A stretch of DNA of 64,000 nucleotides from the NCBI RefSeq assembly GCF_009720365.1, contig NZ_WBZD01000016.1, positions 186,001 to 250,000 of the forward strand, in the 5' to 3' direction. Origin of the DNA: Catellatospora paridis. Its GTDB lineage: Bacteria; Actinomycetota; Actinomycetes; Mycobacteriales; Micromonosporaceae. The notes under the pieces are model-generated. The model worked only from the letters and a program-made list of their open reading frames with translations. It was not told where the DNA came from and did no database searches. Position 1 is the stretch's first letter, and every line of letters starts with the position of its first letter. A program made the position numbers and the translations under genes. Positions 9,361 to 18,033 of the stretch are shown here, in pieces.

Positions 9361-10350
9361 TCAGACCAGTTCGTCCAGGAGCTGGGTGGCCGCCGCGTAC
9401 GGGTCGAGGGAGCCGGCGACGACCTTGTCGGCGAGGGCGGACAGGCCTGCACCGGGCAGTTCGGCGAAGCGGGCGCGCAGCTGGCCCAGGGCCAGCGCCT
9501 CGATCTCGGCGGCGGCGCGGCGGCGGCGGCGGACCGTCAGCTGATCGGTGTCGACCAGCCAGGTGCGGTGCTCCTCGATCGCGGCGATGATGCCGTCGAT
9601 GCCCTCGGCCCGGGCCGCGACGGCCCTGACCACACGCGGCCGCCAGTCTCCCGGGCCGCGGTCCGAGCCGCCGAGGGCGATCATGCCCTGGATGTCGCGG
9701 TGGGTGGCCTCCACGCCGTCGCGGTCGGCCTTGTTGATGACGAAGATGTCGGCGATCTCGAGGATGCCGGCCTTGACCGCCTGGATCGCGTCGCCCATGC
9801 CGGGCGCGAGCAGCACCAGCGTGGTGTCGGCCAGTGAGGCGATCTCGACCTCGGCCTGGCCCACCCCCACGGTCTCCACCAGCACCACGTCGAAGCCGAC
9901 GCCGGCCAGCACGCGCACCGCCGCGGGGGTGGCCGCGGACAGCCCGCCGAGGTGGCCGCGGCTGGACATGGACCGGATGTAGACGCCGGGGTCGGTGGCG
10001 TGGTCCTGCATGCGGATCCGGTCGCCGAGGATCGCGCCGCCGGTGTACGGGCTGGACGGGTCGATCGCCAGCACCGCGACGCGCTTGCCGGCGGCCCGGT
10101 ACGCGCGCACGAGTTCGTTGGTGGTGGTCGACTTGCCCACGCCCGGCGAGCCGGTCAGCCCGACGACGATCGCGTCGCCCGCCGTCGGCGCCAGCATCGC
10201 CGCGATCTCCGCCAGCGCCGCCGCCCCCGACTCCACCAGCGTGATCAACCGAGCGACCGCCCTGGCCTCACCCTCCCGAGCCCGCGCAACGAGCTCACCC
10301 ACCGACCGCTGCGGCACGGACGACACGGACAGCGCACTCGGCTCAGACAT
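9361..10350 (-). CDS. meaB: Methylmalonyl-CoA mutase-associated GTPase MeaB
   Basis: A 329-residue G3E P-loop GTPase of the ArgK/MeaB family. Motifs seen: Walker A GLTGSPGVGKSTT (about residues 65-77), the family-specific IDPSSPYTGGAILGDRIRM, the switch region VETVGVGQAEVEI, and the base-specificity motif NKADRDG. MeaB-type proteins gate cofactor loading of adenosylcobalamin into methylmalonyl-CoA-type mutases and protect them from inactivation. Start at 10350 (MSEPSALS) is chosen because upstream in-frame codons are Arg/Cys-rich and unlike the family. It lies downstream of the thiolase gene on the same strand, separated by the hairpin at 10399-10457, and the epimerase and Ccr genes are close. 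Confidence 0.93.
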   Translation of the reverse strand: MSEPSALSVSSVPQRSVGELVARAREGEARAVARLITLVESGAAALAEIAAMLAPTAGDAIVVGLTGSPGVGKSTTTNELVRAYRAAGKRVAVLAIDPSSPYTGGAILGDRIRMQDHATDPGVYIRSMSSRGHLGGLSAATPAAVRVLAGVGFDVVLVETVGVGQAEVEIASLADTTLVLLAPGMGDAIQAVKAGILEIADIFVINKADRDGVEATHRDIQGMIALGGSDRGPGDWRPRVVRAVAARAEGIDGIIAAIEEHRTWLVDTDQLTVRRRRRAAAEIEALALGQLRARFAELPGAGLSALADKVVAGSLDPYAAATQLLDELV

Positions 10351-10398
10351 CAGGCCAACCATTCGACAACGAGACGGACAGCGGACACCTACCCTCGA

Positions 10399-10457
10399 CA
10401 ACTCTTAAAGAGTCGCGGCCGTCCGGGAAGTCGGAAGCCGCGACTCTTCGAGAGTTG
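10399..10457. terminator. Hairpin T2 between thiolase and meaB
   Basis: CAACTCTTAAAGAGTCGCGGC pairs with the arm ending at 10457 apart from two internal positions. It follows the stop of the minus-strand thiolase and precedes meaB, so it probably terminates or attenuates thiolase transcription. Outer arms are shared with T1; the inner stem differs but still pairs. Confidence 0.65.
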
Positions 10458-10517
10458 CGCCACGGACGTCGCGTGGCGCGGGCAGCGCGGCGGCGTCGTG
10501 GGCGGGAGGGCGGTGGG

Positions 10518-11699
10518 TCAGGGGGCGACCTTGAGGATCAGGGCGTCGCCCTGGCCGCCGCCGCCGCAGAGGGCGGCCGCGCCGATGCCGCCGCCGCGGC
10601 GCTTGAGCTCCAGGGCCAGGGTGAGGGCGAGGCGGGCGCCGGACATGCCGATGGGGTGGCCCAGCGCGATCGCGCCGCCGTTGACGTTCACGATCTCGGG
10701 GTCGATGCCCAGCTCGCGGGTGGACTGGATACCGACCGCGGCGAACGCCTCGTTGATCTCGACCAGGTCCAGGTCGGCCGTGGTCAGGCCGTCCTTGGCC
10801 AGGGCCTGCTTGATGGCGTTGGCGGGCTGGGCGTGCAGCGAGTTGTCGGGGCCCGCGACGTTGCCGTGCGCGCCGATCTCGGCGAGCCAGGTCAGGCCCA
10901 GCTCCTGCGCCTTCTCCTTGCGCATGACCACGACCGCGGCCGCGCCGTCGGAGATCGGCGAGGAGGAGCCGGCGGTGATGGTGCCGTCCTTGGCGAACGC
11001 CGGGCGCAGCCTGCCCAGGGTGTCGGCGGTGGTGTCGGGGCGTACGCCCTCGTCCTCGCTGACCACGATGGGGTCGCCCTTGCGGGCGGGGATGGTGACC
11101 GGGGCGATCTCCTCGGCGAAGCGGCCGTCCTTGATCGCGGCGGCGGCGCGCTGGTGCGACGCGGCGGCGAAGGCGTCCTGCTCGGCGCGGCTGATCTCGT
11201 AGCGGCCGTTGTGGCGCTCGGTCGACTCGCCCATGGAGCACTGGTCCCACGCGTCGGACAGGCCGTCGTGGGCCATGTGGTCCTTGACCACGACGTCGCC
11301 GTACTTGTAGCCGGTGCGCTGGCCGATGAGCAGGTGCGGGGCGTTGGTCATGGACTCCATGCCGCCGGCCACCACGATGTCGAACTCGCCGGCCCGGATC
11401 AGCTGGTCGGCCAGCGCGATCGCGTCGAGGCCGGACAGGCAGACCTTGTTCACGGTGAGCGCGGGCACGCTCATCGGCACGCCGGCGCCGACGGCGGCCT
11501 GGCGGGCGGTGATCTGGCCGCCGCCGGCCTGCAGCACCTGGCCCATGATCACGTACTGCACCTGGTCGGGGGAGACCCCGGCGCGCTCCAGGGCGGCCTT
11601 GATGGCGACCGAGCCGAGCTGCGTGGCCGACAGGTCCTTCAGGTTGCCGAGCAGGCGGCCCATCGGGGTGCGCGCTCCGCTCACGATCACAGAAGTCAT
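10518..11699 (-). CDS. Acetyl-CoA acetyltransferase (thiolase)
   Basis: A 393-residue thiolase, the normal family length. Seen are the acyl-accepting cysteine in [12 protein letters not shown] (near residue 88), the histidine motif [17 protein letters not shown] and the C-terminal active cysteine in [21 protein letters not shown] ribosome binding site stands 7 nt before the ATG. Enzymes of this type condense two acetyl-CoA to acetoacetyl-CoA or cleave it, giving the first step of the ethylmalonyl-CoA route or of PHB synthesis. The gene is divergent from the methylmalonyl-CoA epimerase gene, with a palindromic site between them, and lies near ccr and meaB. Confidence 0.93.
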   Translation of the reverse strand: MTSVIVSGARTPMGRLLGNLKDLSATQLGSVAIKAALERAGVSPDQVQYVIMGQVLQAGGGQITARQAAVGAGVPMSVPALTVNKVCLSGLDAIALADQLIRAGEFDIVVAGGMESMTNAPHLLIGQRTGYKYGDVVVKDHMAHDGLSDAWDQCSMGESTERHNGRYEISRAEQDAFAAASHQRAAAAIKDGRFAEEIAPVTIPARKGDPIVVSEDEGVRPDTTADTLGRLRPAFAKDGTITAGSSSPISDGAAAVVVMRKEKAQELGLTWLAEIGAHGNVAGPDNSLHAQPANAIKQALAKDGLTTADLDLVEINEAFAAVGIQSTRELGIDPEIVNVNGGAIALGHPIGMSGARLALTLALELKRRGGGIGAAALCGGGGQGDALILKVAP

Positions 11700-11734
11700 G
11701 GTGTACCCCTCCGAGTGGCCTGGTTCACGTATCG

Positions 11735-11758
11735 CCTTAACGATGGTTCGGTCAGACT
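11735..11758. promoter_or_regulatory. Divergent promoter region with operator (site d) and -10 box of mce
   Basis: CCTTAACGATGGTTCGG (11735-11751) is a near-palindrome of the acyl-CoA site family. CAGACT at 11753-11758 stands exactly 6 nt before the mce ATG, the geometry of a leaderless -10 box, so a bound regulator would cover this promoter and could also affect the divergent thiolase promoter. Confidence 0.55.
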
Positions 11759-11764
11759 AACCGC

Positions 11765-12244
11765 ATGACCGAACCCGGATCCCTGTCGACCTCATCACAG
11801 AGCACTCCGTCACAGCTCGTGGGTCTGCTGCGCATCGATCACGTGGGCATCGCCGTGCCGGATCTCGACGCCGCCATCGCCTTCTACGAAGGTACGTTCG
11901 GGATGACCTGCGTGCACACGGAGACCAACGAGGAGCAGGGCGTACGCGAGGCGATGCTCCAGGTCGGGCCGAGCCCCGACGGCGGCGCCGTGCAGCTGCT
12001 CGCGCCCCTGCGCCCGGACTCGCCGATCGGCAAGTTCCTGGACCGCAGCGGCCCCGGCATCCAGCAGATGGCCTACACGGTCGCCGACGTCGACGCGACC
12101 TGCGCGGCCCTGCGCGAGCGCGGTGTACGCCTGCTCTACGAGGCCCCCAAGCGCGGCACCGCGGGCTCGCGGATCAACTTCGTGCACCCGAAGGACGCCG
12201 GCGGCGTGCTCGTGGAGCTGGTCGAGCCCGGCCACGGCCACTGA
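11765..12244 (+). CDS. mce: Methylmalonyl-CoA epimerase
   Basis: A 159-residue VOC-fold protein. It opens with RIDHVGIAVPDLDAAIAFYE, carrying the first metal-binding histidine, continues with MLQVGPSPDGGAVQLLAPL and GIQQMAYTVADVDA, and ends GVLVELVEP with the last metal-ligand glutamate. These are typical of methylmalonyl/ethylmalonyl-CoA epimerases, which interconvert the 2R and 2S CoA esters for B12-dependent mutases. No Shine-Dalgarno sequence precedes the ATG; a -10-like CAGACT lies 6 nt upstream, so the mRNA is probably leaderless. Neighbouring thiolase, meaB and ccr support the pathway role. Confidence 0.9.
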   Translation: MTEPGSLSTSSQSTPSQLVGLLRIDHVGIAVPDLDAAIAFYEGTFGMTCVHTETNEEQGVREAMLQVGPSPDGGAVQLLAPLRPDSPIGKFLDRSGPGIQQMAYTVADVDATCAALRERGVRLLYEAPKRGTAGSRINFVHPKDAGGVLVELVEPGHGH

Positions 12245-12268
12245 CCGGCCCCTGCGGGCCACCCCGAC

Positions 12269-12284
12269 TGAATGATCGTTAAGT
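12269..12284. promoter_or_regulatory. Candidate operator (site c) upstream of ccr
   Basis: CTGAATGATCGTTAAG is a palindrome with two mismatched pairs, matching the CTTAACGATCGTTCAG family. It is the first recognisable element after mce and lies about 200 nt before the ccr start, allowing a promoter and leader in between. Confidence 0.5.
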
Positions 12285-12481
12285 AGAGCGTGGACTTTTT
12301 CACACAAGCGTTCCCGCGAAAGCTACCGACCAGTAACGTCCGGCTCACCTGAAGCGCACATGTGTGCCCGACCACATGGCGACCCGCAGGAGGGCCCGCC
12401 AAGGATGGCCCGCAGACCCGGAACTACCGCCCGCAGCGCGAGCGCGGGACGCCGCAGTTCCCTCACCACGGAGGTGGCGCC

Positions 12482-13837
12482 GTGCAAGACATCCTCGACG
12501 TGATCATGGAAGCCGAGAACGCGGCCGACCCCGCCGCGCTCCTGCGGAGCCTGGCCGGCGTGCCGGTGCCGGCCTCATACCAGGGCATGGTGGTACGCGA
12601 GGACGAGACCGCCATGTTCGACGGACTGGCCACCCGCGACAAGGACCCGCGCAAGGCACTCCACCTGCAGGAAGTGCCCACTCCCGAGCTGGGGCCGGGC
12701 GAGGCGCTGATCGCGGTCATGGCCAGCGCGGTCAACTACAACACCGTGTGGACGTCCATTTTCGAGCCGATGTCGACGTTCGGGTTCCTGAAGCGATACG
12801 GACGGTTGTCGGCTTTGACCAAGCGCCACGACCTGCCGTACCACGTGGTGGGTTCGGACGCGGCGGGCGTGGTGCTGCGCACCGGCCCGGGGGTGACCAA
12901 GTGGCAGGCCGGCGACCAGGTCGTGGCGCACTGCCTCAACGTCGAGCTGGAGGACGCGGCCGGCCACGACGACACCATGCTCGACCCGCAGCAGCGCATC
13001 TGGGGCTTCGAGACCAACTTCGGCGGGCTGGCCCAGCTGGCGATCGTCAAGTCCAACCAGCTCATGCCCAAGCCCGCCCACCTGACCTGGGAGGAGGCGG
13101 CCAGCCCGGGGCTGGTCAACTCCACCGCGTACCGGCAGCTGGTGTCGCACCACGGCGCGAACATGAAGCAGGGCGACGTCGTGCTGATCTGGGGCGCGAG
13201 CGGCGGCCTCGGCTCGTACGCCACGCAGATGGCGCTCAACGGCGGCGCGATCCCGGTGTGCGTGGTGTCCTCTCCGGAGAAGGCCGAGATCTGCCGCCGC
13301 ATGGGCGCCGACCTGGTCATCGACCGGGCTGCGGAGGGCTACAAGTTCTGGTCCGATGAGCACACCCAGGATCCGGCCGAGTGGAAGCGGTTCGGGGCGC
13401 GCATCCGTGAGCTGACCGGCGGCGAGGACCCCGACATCGTGTTCGAGCACCCGGGCCGGGAGACGTTCGGCGCCAGCGTGTACGTCGCCAAGAAGGGCGG
13501 CACCATCGTCACCTGCGCTTCGACCAGCGGCTACGAGCACCAGTACGACAACCGCTACCTGTGGATGTCGCTCAAGCGGATCGTGGGCAGCCACTTCGCC
13601 AACTACCGCGAGGCGTGGGAGGCCAACCGCCTGGTCGACCTGGGCCGCGTGCACCCGACGCTGTCCAAGGTGTTCCCTCTGGAGCAGACCGGTCAGGCCG
13701 CCTACGAGGTGCACCGCAACGCGCACCAGGGCAAGGTCGGCGTGCTGTGCCTGGCCCCCGCGGAGGGTCTGGGCGTACGCGATCAGGCCAAGCGGGCCCG
13801 CCACCTGCCCGCGATCAACCGGTTCCGCGGGGTGTGA
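12482..13837 (+). CDS. ccr: Crotonyl-CoA carboxylase/reductase
   Basis: A 451-residue medium-chain dehydrogenase/reductase. The GTG at 12482 is chosen because GGAGG lies 8 nt upstream and the protein then starts VQDILDVIMEA as in Ccr proteins; the open frame upstream is Pro/Arg-rich. Features include the Ccr-type N-terminal region (GEALIAVMASAVNYNTVW), the catalytic GroES-like domain, the NADPH-binding GASGGLGSYATQMAL and the CO2/CoA region IVFEHPGRETFGASV. Ccr reductively carboxylates crotonyl-CoA to ethylmalonyl-CoA with NADPH and CO2, supplying the ethylmalonyl-CoA pathway and polyketide extender units. Closely linked mce, meaB and thiolase, plus the mutase at 33012-35003, fit. Confidence 0.95.
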   Translation: MQDILDVIMEAENAADPAALLRSLAGVPVPASYQGMVVREDETAMFDGLATRDKDPRKALHLQEVPTPELGPGEALIAVMASAVNYNTVWTSIFEPMSTFGFLKRYGRLSALTKRHDLPYHVVGSDAAGVVLRTGPGVTKWQAGDQVVAHCLNVELEDAAGHDDTMLDPQQRIWGFETNFGGLAQLAIVKSNQLMPKPAHLTWEEAASPGLVNSTAYRQLVSHHGANMKQGDVVLIWGASGGLGSYATQMALNGGAIPVCVVSSPEKAEICRRMGADLVIDRAAEGYKFWSDEHTQDPAEWKRFGARIRELTGGEDPDIVFEHPGRETFGASVYVAKKGGTIVTCASTSGYEHQYDNRYLWMSLKRIVGSHFANYREAWEANRLVDLGRVHPTLSKVFPLEQTGQAAYEVHRNAHQGKVGVLCLAPAEGLGVRDQAKRARHLPAINRFRGV

Positions 13838-13876
13838 TCTCCGGCTCACCGCAGGTGAGGCTGGCTGCCGAAGGAC

Positions 13877-13916
13877 CCGGATGGCGGAAGCGCAACGGCG
13901 CGCTTTCGCCATCCGG
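13877..13916 (+). terminator. Hairpin terminator after ccr
   Basis: CCGGATGGCGGAAGCGC pairs with the arm ending at 13916 (one mismatch) around a short loop, 40 nt after the ccr stop. Confidence 0.65.
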
Positions 13917-14066
13917 CATTTCGGGCAATACTGACAATTAGCTTCCGGTATGGATCTTCCATCCGTTATGGTCACCGGCACCTTCGTGCCATCGGCCCAT
14001 ATCCGGTGGGCGAAAGTACCCCCACGCCCTTGCGCGACACCCGGGGTCATCTGCGAGTATGTGCCA

Positions 14067-15317
14067 ATGTCCCAGCAGCCCTCCTCCGTCGCGTTCTTCG
14101 ATGGCGCGAATACCCAACAAGACTTCACAGTCGTCCTGCGCGGTTTCGACCGCGAGCAGGTAAACGCGTTTGTCGGTCGTCTGAACGCTCAGCTTGCCCA
14201 GTCGGAGCAGGCACGTGCGGAGGCCGAGCAGCGCATGAACGACGCCCAGCGTCGTCTGCGCCAGGCTGAGCAGCGTCTCAACTCGGTCGAGCAGAAGCTG
14301 ACCGACACGAGCAAGCAGCTGGAAGAGAACAGCCGCCCCACCCTGTCCGGCCTCGGCACCCGCGTGGAGCAGATCCTGCGCCTCGCCGAGGAGCAGGCCA
14401 ACGACCACCGCGGCGAGTCCAAGCGCGAGTCCGAGGGCATCCTGTCCGCGGCCCGCCTCGAGGCCCGCGAGATCACCGACAAGGCGCGCGCCGAGGCCGC
14501 CGCCATGAAGGCGACCGCCGAGCGCGAGGCCGGCAACCTGCGCACCGCCGCCGAGCGCGAGGCCGCCGAGGTCCGGGTGCAGGCCCGCCGCGAGGCCGAC
14601 ACGCTGCGCGCCGACGCCGACCGCGAGACCAAGCAGCTGCGCACCGCCACCTCGCACGAGGTGGCCGAGCTCAAGGCCACCGTCGAGCGCGAGGTCGCGA
14701 CGCTGCGCGCCACCGCCGAGCGGGAGATCACCCAGCTGCGCGCCAAGGCCGCCCGCGAGGCGGAGGAGAAGCGCGCCGAGGCCTCCAAGATGCTGGCCGA
14801 CGCCCGGGACAAGCGCGACAAGGACCTGCAGGCCCTGCAGCTCGAGCTGGCCGAGCGCCGCGAGAAGTCCGAGCGCGAGGAGTCGCAGCGCCACTCCTCC
14901 GCCGTCGCCGCCACGCAGAAGCTGGTCGGCGAGGCCGAGGAGCGCGCCCGGGCCGCCGAGGACCGGGCCAAGGAGATCGAGCAGCGCGCCGAGGCGCGCC
15001 GGGTCGAGTCCGAGCGCACCGCCGTCGAGACGACCGAGAAGGCTCGTATCGCCGCCGAGAAGAACGTCAACGAGTCCAAGGCAGAGGCGCACCGCCTGGT
15101 GTCCGAGGCCCGCAACGAGGCCGAGCTGACCACCACGGCCGCCCGCCGCGAGGTCGACGATCTCACCCGCCAGAAGAACGCGGTCACCGCGCAGCTCGGC
15201 CAGATGCTGTCCGGCCTGGCCGGCATCGTCCCGGGCATCGGCAACTCCGGCGCGGCCGCACCGGCCGCGCAGGCCGCACCGGCCGAGGAGAAGCCGAAGG
15301 CCGAGAAGGCCGAATAA
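14067..15317 (+). CDS. FilP/Scy-like polar coiled-coil cytoskeletal protein (DivIVA-type N-terminus)
   Basis: The 416-residue product starts MSQQPSSVAFF at ATG 14067, with GAGTAT 6 nt upstream and no Shine-Dalgarno, so probably leaderless. Residues 14-40 (FTVVLRGFDREQVNAFVGRL) are a DivIVA-type membrane/polarity segment; a second conserved block LSGLGTRVEQILRLAEEQAN (about 93-112) is as in Streptomyces FilP. The rest to about residue 395 is an almost uninterrupted coiled coil of Ala/Glu/Arg heptads, ending in an Ala/Pro tail. Such proteins form intermediate-filament-like structures at hyphal tips with DivIVA. Placement near the thiolase, epimerase and meaB genes mirrors what I recall of the Streptomyces scy/filP locus. 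A paralogue follows directly. Confidence 0.82.
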   Translation: MSQQPSSVAFFDGANTQQDFTVVLRGFDREQVNAFVGRLNAQLAQSEQARAEAEQRMNDAQRRLRQAEQRLNSVEQKLTDTSKQLEENSRPTLSGLGTRVEQILRLAEEQANDHRGESKRESEGILSAARLEAREITDKARAEAAAMKATAEREAGNLRTAAEREAAEVRVQARREADTLRADADRETKQLRTATSHEVAELKATVEREVATLRATAEREITQLRAKAAREAEEKRAEASKMLADARDKRDKDLQALQLELAERREKSEREESQRHSSAVAATQKLVGEAEERARAAEDRAKEIEQRAEARRVESERTAVETTEKARIAAEKNVNESKAEAHRLVSEARNEAELTTTAARREVDDLTRQKNAVTAQLGQMLSGLAGIVPGIGNSGAAAPAAQAAPAEEKPKAEKAE

Positions 15318-15337
15318 CGACCGGATCCACATCTGAT

Positions 15338-15371
15338 CACGCCGCGCCCGGCACCTGCCGGGCGCGGCGTG
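15338..15371 (+). terminator. Strong hairpin between the two FilP-like genes
   Basis: A 16-bp perfect stem (CACGCCGCGCCCGGCA and complement) with a 2-nt CC loop, 20 nt after the first stop. It could separate expression of the two paralogues. Confidence 0.75.
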
Positions 15372-15395
15372 ACTCTTTATGTGAAGATGGACCGC

Positions 15396-16658
15396 ATGTC
15401 GCACGGCGGAGACCTGTTCGCGCTCGGTGAGGGCGTCTCATCGGAACCAAGCTTCGATACATCCCTCAAGGGCTTCGACAAGAAGCAGGTGAACCGATAC
15501 GTCGTCCAGGTCGAGTCCGAACTGGCGACGCTGGCCGCCGAACGTGACCAGGCCATCTCGCAGCTTCAGGCGCTGGCCGGCCAGGTGCAGCAGCTCCAGC
15601 TGGAGCTCGCCGACGCCGCCCGCCGCGCCGTGCCGTCCCGGGTCTCCTTCCGGCACCTGGGCGCGCGGGTGGAGCAGATCCTCTCGCTCGCCGAGGACCA
15701 GGCCGACGACCTGCGCAACGGCGCCGCACAGGAGATCGCCGACCAGCGGTCCGAAGCCGAGCGCCTGCTCACCGACGCCCGCGAGCGGGCCGCCACCGCG
15801 TCCCGCGACTTCGATCTGGCGCTGGCCTCCCGCCGCGCCGAGGAGCGCAAGTCCGAGGAGCGCCACCGCACCGAGCTGATGGACGAGACGCAGCGCCTGC
15901 GCACCGAAGCGCGCGAGCTGCTCGCGCACGCCCAGGTCGAGGCGCAGGGCCTGCGCACCGCCGCGGCGCAGGAGGCCGCCTCCCGGCGCATCCAGGCCGA
16001 CAAGGAGATCGCCGCCGCGCGCGCCGAGTCCGAGCGCCACACGGCACAGAGCCGCGCCCAGGCGGAGCAGCAGCTGGCGGCCGCCGCCACGGAGGCCGAG
16101 CAGCGCCTGGCCGCCGCCGCCGCCCAGGCCGAGCAGCAGCTCGCCGAGGCGACGACCGCGGCCGGCCGCAAACTGTCCGAGGTGGAAGCCCAAGCGACCC
16201 AGCGCACGGACCAGGCGGAGCAGGAGGTGGCGCTCGCCCGCGGCCGTGCCGCCGCCGAGCAGGCCGCCGCCGACACCGCCAAGCAGCAGTACGAGGACGG
16301 CCAGGCCCGCCTGGTGGCGGTGCGGGCCGACATCACGCAGGTGGAGCACCGGCTGACCGAGCTGAAGCAGCAGCTGCACGTCGAGCTGGAGCGGCTGGCC
16401 AAGGCGCAGCGCGACGCCGAGCAGGCCGAGCGCCGGCGCGCCGAGGCGTCGCGTCCCGACGAGGAGCCGCCGACGCAGATCCTGTCCGTGCCCGCTCCGG
16501 CCGCTGCTCAGGCAGCGCCCGTCCCGGCCGACAAGCCGCAGACCGACAAGCCGGTCGAGCCGCAGGCCGGGGACGAGCCCACGATCATGCTGGCCGGCAA
16601 CGAGCCCACCATCAGCCTGGACGGGCGCAGCACCGACGCCGAGGCCTCCAGCCGGTAA
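15396..16658 (+). CDS. Second FilP/Scy-like coiled-coil protein
   Basis: A 420-residue paralogue of the upstream protein. The N-terminus contains FDTSLKGFDKKQVNRYVVQV (DivIVA-type), then VSFRHLGARVEQILSLAEDQ, and a long Ala/Glu/Gln-rich coiled coil to about residue 350. The C-terminal 70 residues are Pro/Ala-rich and hold three similar short motifs, PTQIL, PTIML and PTISL, spaced in an acidic disordered region; these could be phosphorylation or partner-docking sites (inference). The start ATG at 15396 (MSHGGDL) is preferred, but the in-frame ATG at 15387 is equally possible. A strong terminator follows. Confidence 0.8.
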   Translation: MSHGGDLFALGEGVSSEPSFDTSLKGFDKKQVNRYVVQVESELATLAAERDQAISQLQALAGQVQQLQLELADAARRAVPSRVSFRHLGARVEQILSLAEDQADDLRNGAAQEIADQRSEAERLLTDARERAATASRDFDLALASRRAEERKSEERHRTELMDETQRLRTEARELLAHAQVEAQGLRTAAAQEAASRRIQADKEIAAARAESERHTAQSRAQAEQQLAAAATEAEQRLAAAAAQAEQQLAEATTAAGRKLSEVEAQATQRTDQAEQEVALARGRAAAEQAAADTAKQQYEDGQARLVAVRADITQVEHRLTELKQQLHVELERLAKAQRDAEQAERRRAEASRPDEEPPTQILSVPAPAAAQAAPVPADKPQTDKPVEPQAGDEPTIMLAGNEPTISLDGRSTDAEASSR

Positions 16659-16666
16659 CAGTCGCG

Positions 16667-16709
16667 AAAAAGCCGCTGTGCGTCCTGGGACGCACAGCGG
16701 CTTTTTTTT
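16667..16709. terminator. Intrinsic terminator with poly-T
   Basis: AAAAAGCCGCTGTGCGTCC, a 3-nt loop and the full complement followed by T8. Because A5 stands at the other end, it serves both the plus-strand coiled-coil gene and the converging hydrolase gene. Confidence 0.92.
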
Positions 16710-16742
16710 CGTGCCCGTCCGCGGTCGGCGACGGTGCCGCGG

Positions 16743-17522
16743 TCAGACCGGCTTGTCGGCGAAGGCGGCGACGGTGCGGTCGGCGTACGCGCTGGCGTCG
16801 CCGTACTCCATGGGGCCGGGCCAGTCCTTGGGGAGCGGGACCTCGACCGCGGGGGCGACGCGGCGGACGATCTCGTCCAGCACCGTCTCGGCGTCGCCGA
16901 CCCACAGGTGCTTCGCGCCGGGCACGCCGACGATCTCGGCGTGCGGGATCGCGGCGAAGCGCTCCTTCGCCTCGGCCGGGCGCAGGTAGTCGTCGTGCTC
17001 GGGCACGAGCGCGGTCACCGGGCGGCCGGAGTCGGCCCATACCGCCAGGTCTTCGGGCTTGCTGAAGCGCAGCGGCGGGGACAGCAGGATCGCACCGGCG
17101 ATCGCCGGGTCGCAGCCGTATTTGAGAGCCAGGTCGGTGCCGAAGGACCAGCCGACCAGCCACAGGTTCGGCAGCTCGTGGAACTCGGCGTACTCGATCG
17201 CGGCGGCGACGTCGAAGCGCTCCCCCACCGCGTGGTCGAAGGCGCCCTCGCTGGTGCCGCGCACGCTGGACGTGCCGCGGCTGTTGAAGCGCAGCACCGC
17301 GATCCCGGCCAGCGCGGGCAGCCGCCAGGCGGCCTTGCGGTAGACGTGGCTGTCCATCATGCCGCCGTGCGTCGGCAGCGGGTGCAGGCAGATCAGGGTG
17401 GCGACCGGGTCGCGGTCGGCGGGGAGCGCCAGCTCCCCGACCAGCTTCAACCCGTCGGCGGTATGCAGTTCGATGTCCTGCCGACGCGCGGGCAGGATCG
17501 AGTTGGCACGGATCGCGGTCAC
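16743..17522 (-). CDS. Alpha/beta hydrolase
   Basis: A 259-residue single-domain alpha/beta hydrolase. The nucleophile elbow is GWSFG, the acid is probably in EHDDYLRP and the histidine in GAKHLWVGD; the oxyanion region LICLHPLPTHGG is near residue 43. The fold resembles the dienelactone hydrolase/YcjY-type subgroup often annotated as membrane-associated peptidase-like hydrolases. The GTG start has CAGACT exactly 6 nt upstream and no Shine-Dalgarno, so it looks leaderless. Substrate unknown. Confidence 0.8.
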   Translation of the reverse strand: MTAIRANSILPARRQDIELHTADGLKLVGELALPADRDPVATLICLHPLPTHGGMMDSHVYRKAAWRLPALAGIAVLRFNSRGTSSVRGTSEGAFDHAVGERFDVAAAIEYAEFHELPNLWLVGWSFGTDLALKYGCDPAIAGAILLSPPLRFSKPEDLAVWADSGRPVTALVPEHDDYLRPAEAKERFAAIPHAEIVGVPGAKHLWVGDAETVLDEIVRRVAPAVEVPLPKDWPGPMEYGDASAYADRTVAAFADKPV

Positions 17523-17588
17523 TCCTACAGTCTGCCCGCGCGACGGTCCGCCCTACCCCCTGACGTCACGGTGATCACACCGCGGCCC

Positions 17589-17915
17589 TCAGCCGTAACG
17601 GGGCGCGTTGCGGGACCGTTCGACGTTGGGTTTGCGCTGGTGGCGGCTCCCCCAGCAGCTGCTGTGCCAGTGCCTGCGGTCGCCCGCGTCACCCCACCCC
17701 TGCGACGGCCACGCCACCACGTGTGGCACTCCGGGCCGGATCTCCTGGTGGCACCCCGGGCACTTGTAGGTCTTGTCCGACCTCTCGCCGCTCAGATGCC
17801 GGACGGTGAACTCACCGTCCGGATCGTCATGGACGTACTCCACCCCGCGTCGCGACATGGCCTCATCGAGATCGCGCTCCGGGCGATCCTTCTTGTTGTT
17901 ACGACGCGGACTCAT
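17589..17915 (-). CDS. Small putative zinc-binding protein
   Basis: A 108-residue, very basic protein. The centre holds KCPGCHQEIRPG, followed after about 20 residues by HWHSSCW, so Cys-x2-Cys with His-x4-Cys or His-x2-Cys could bind one zinc, as in HNH-like or zinc-ribbon modules. N- and C-termini are Arg/Lys-rich and probably disordered. Homologues in actinomycetes are, as I recall, usually given the uninformative name ATP/GTP-binding protein; no P-loop is present here. Function unknown; nucleic-acid binding is plausible from charge alone. Confidence 0.65.
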   Translation of the reverse strand: MSPRRNNKKDRPERDLDEAMSRRGVEYVHDDPDGEFTVRHLSGERSDKTYKCPGCHQEIRPGVPHVVAWPSQGWGDAGDRRHWHSSCWGSRHQRKPNVERSRNAPRYG

Positions 17916-18033
17916 GTGCCCAAGATACGACGCACCCCACCCGACCCTACGATCTTGCGCGAACTGTTAGGGATATGCCCGATTAGGGCGTGTCATCCCC
18001 CCAGTCCGCGCAAGATCTGCGCGGTGGGGCGGG

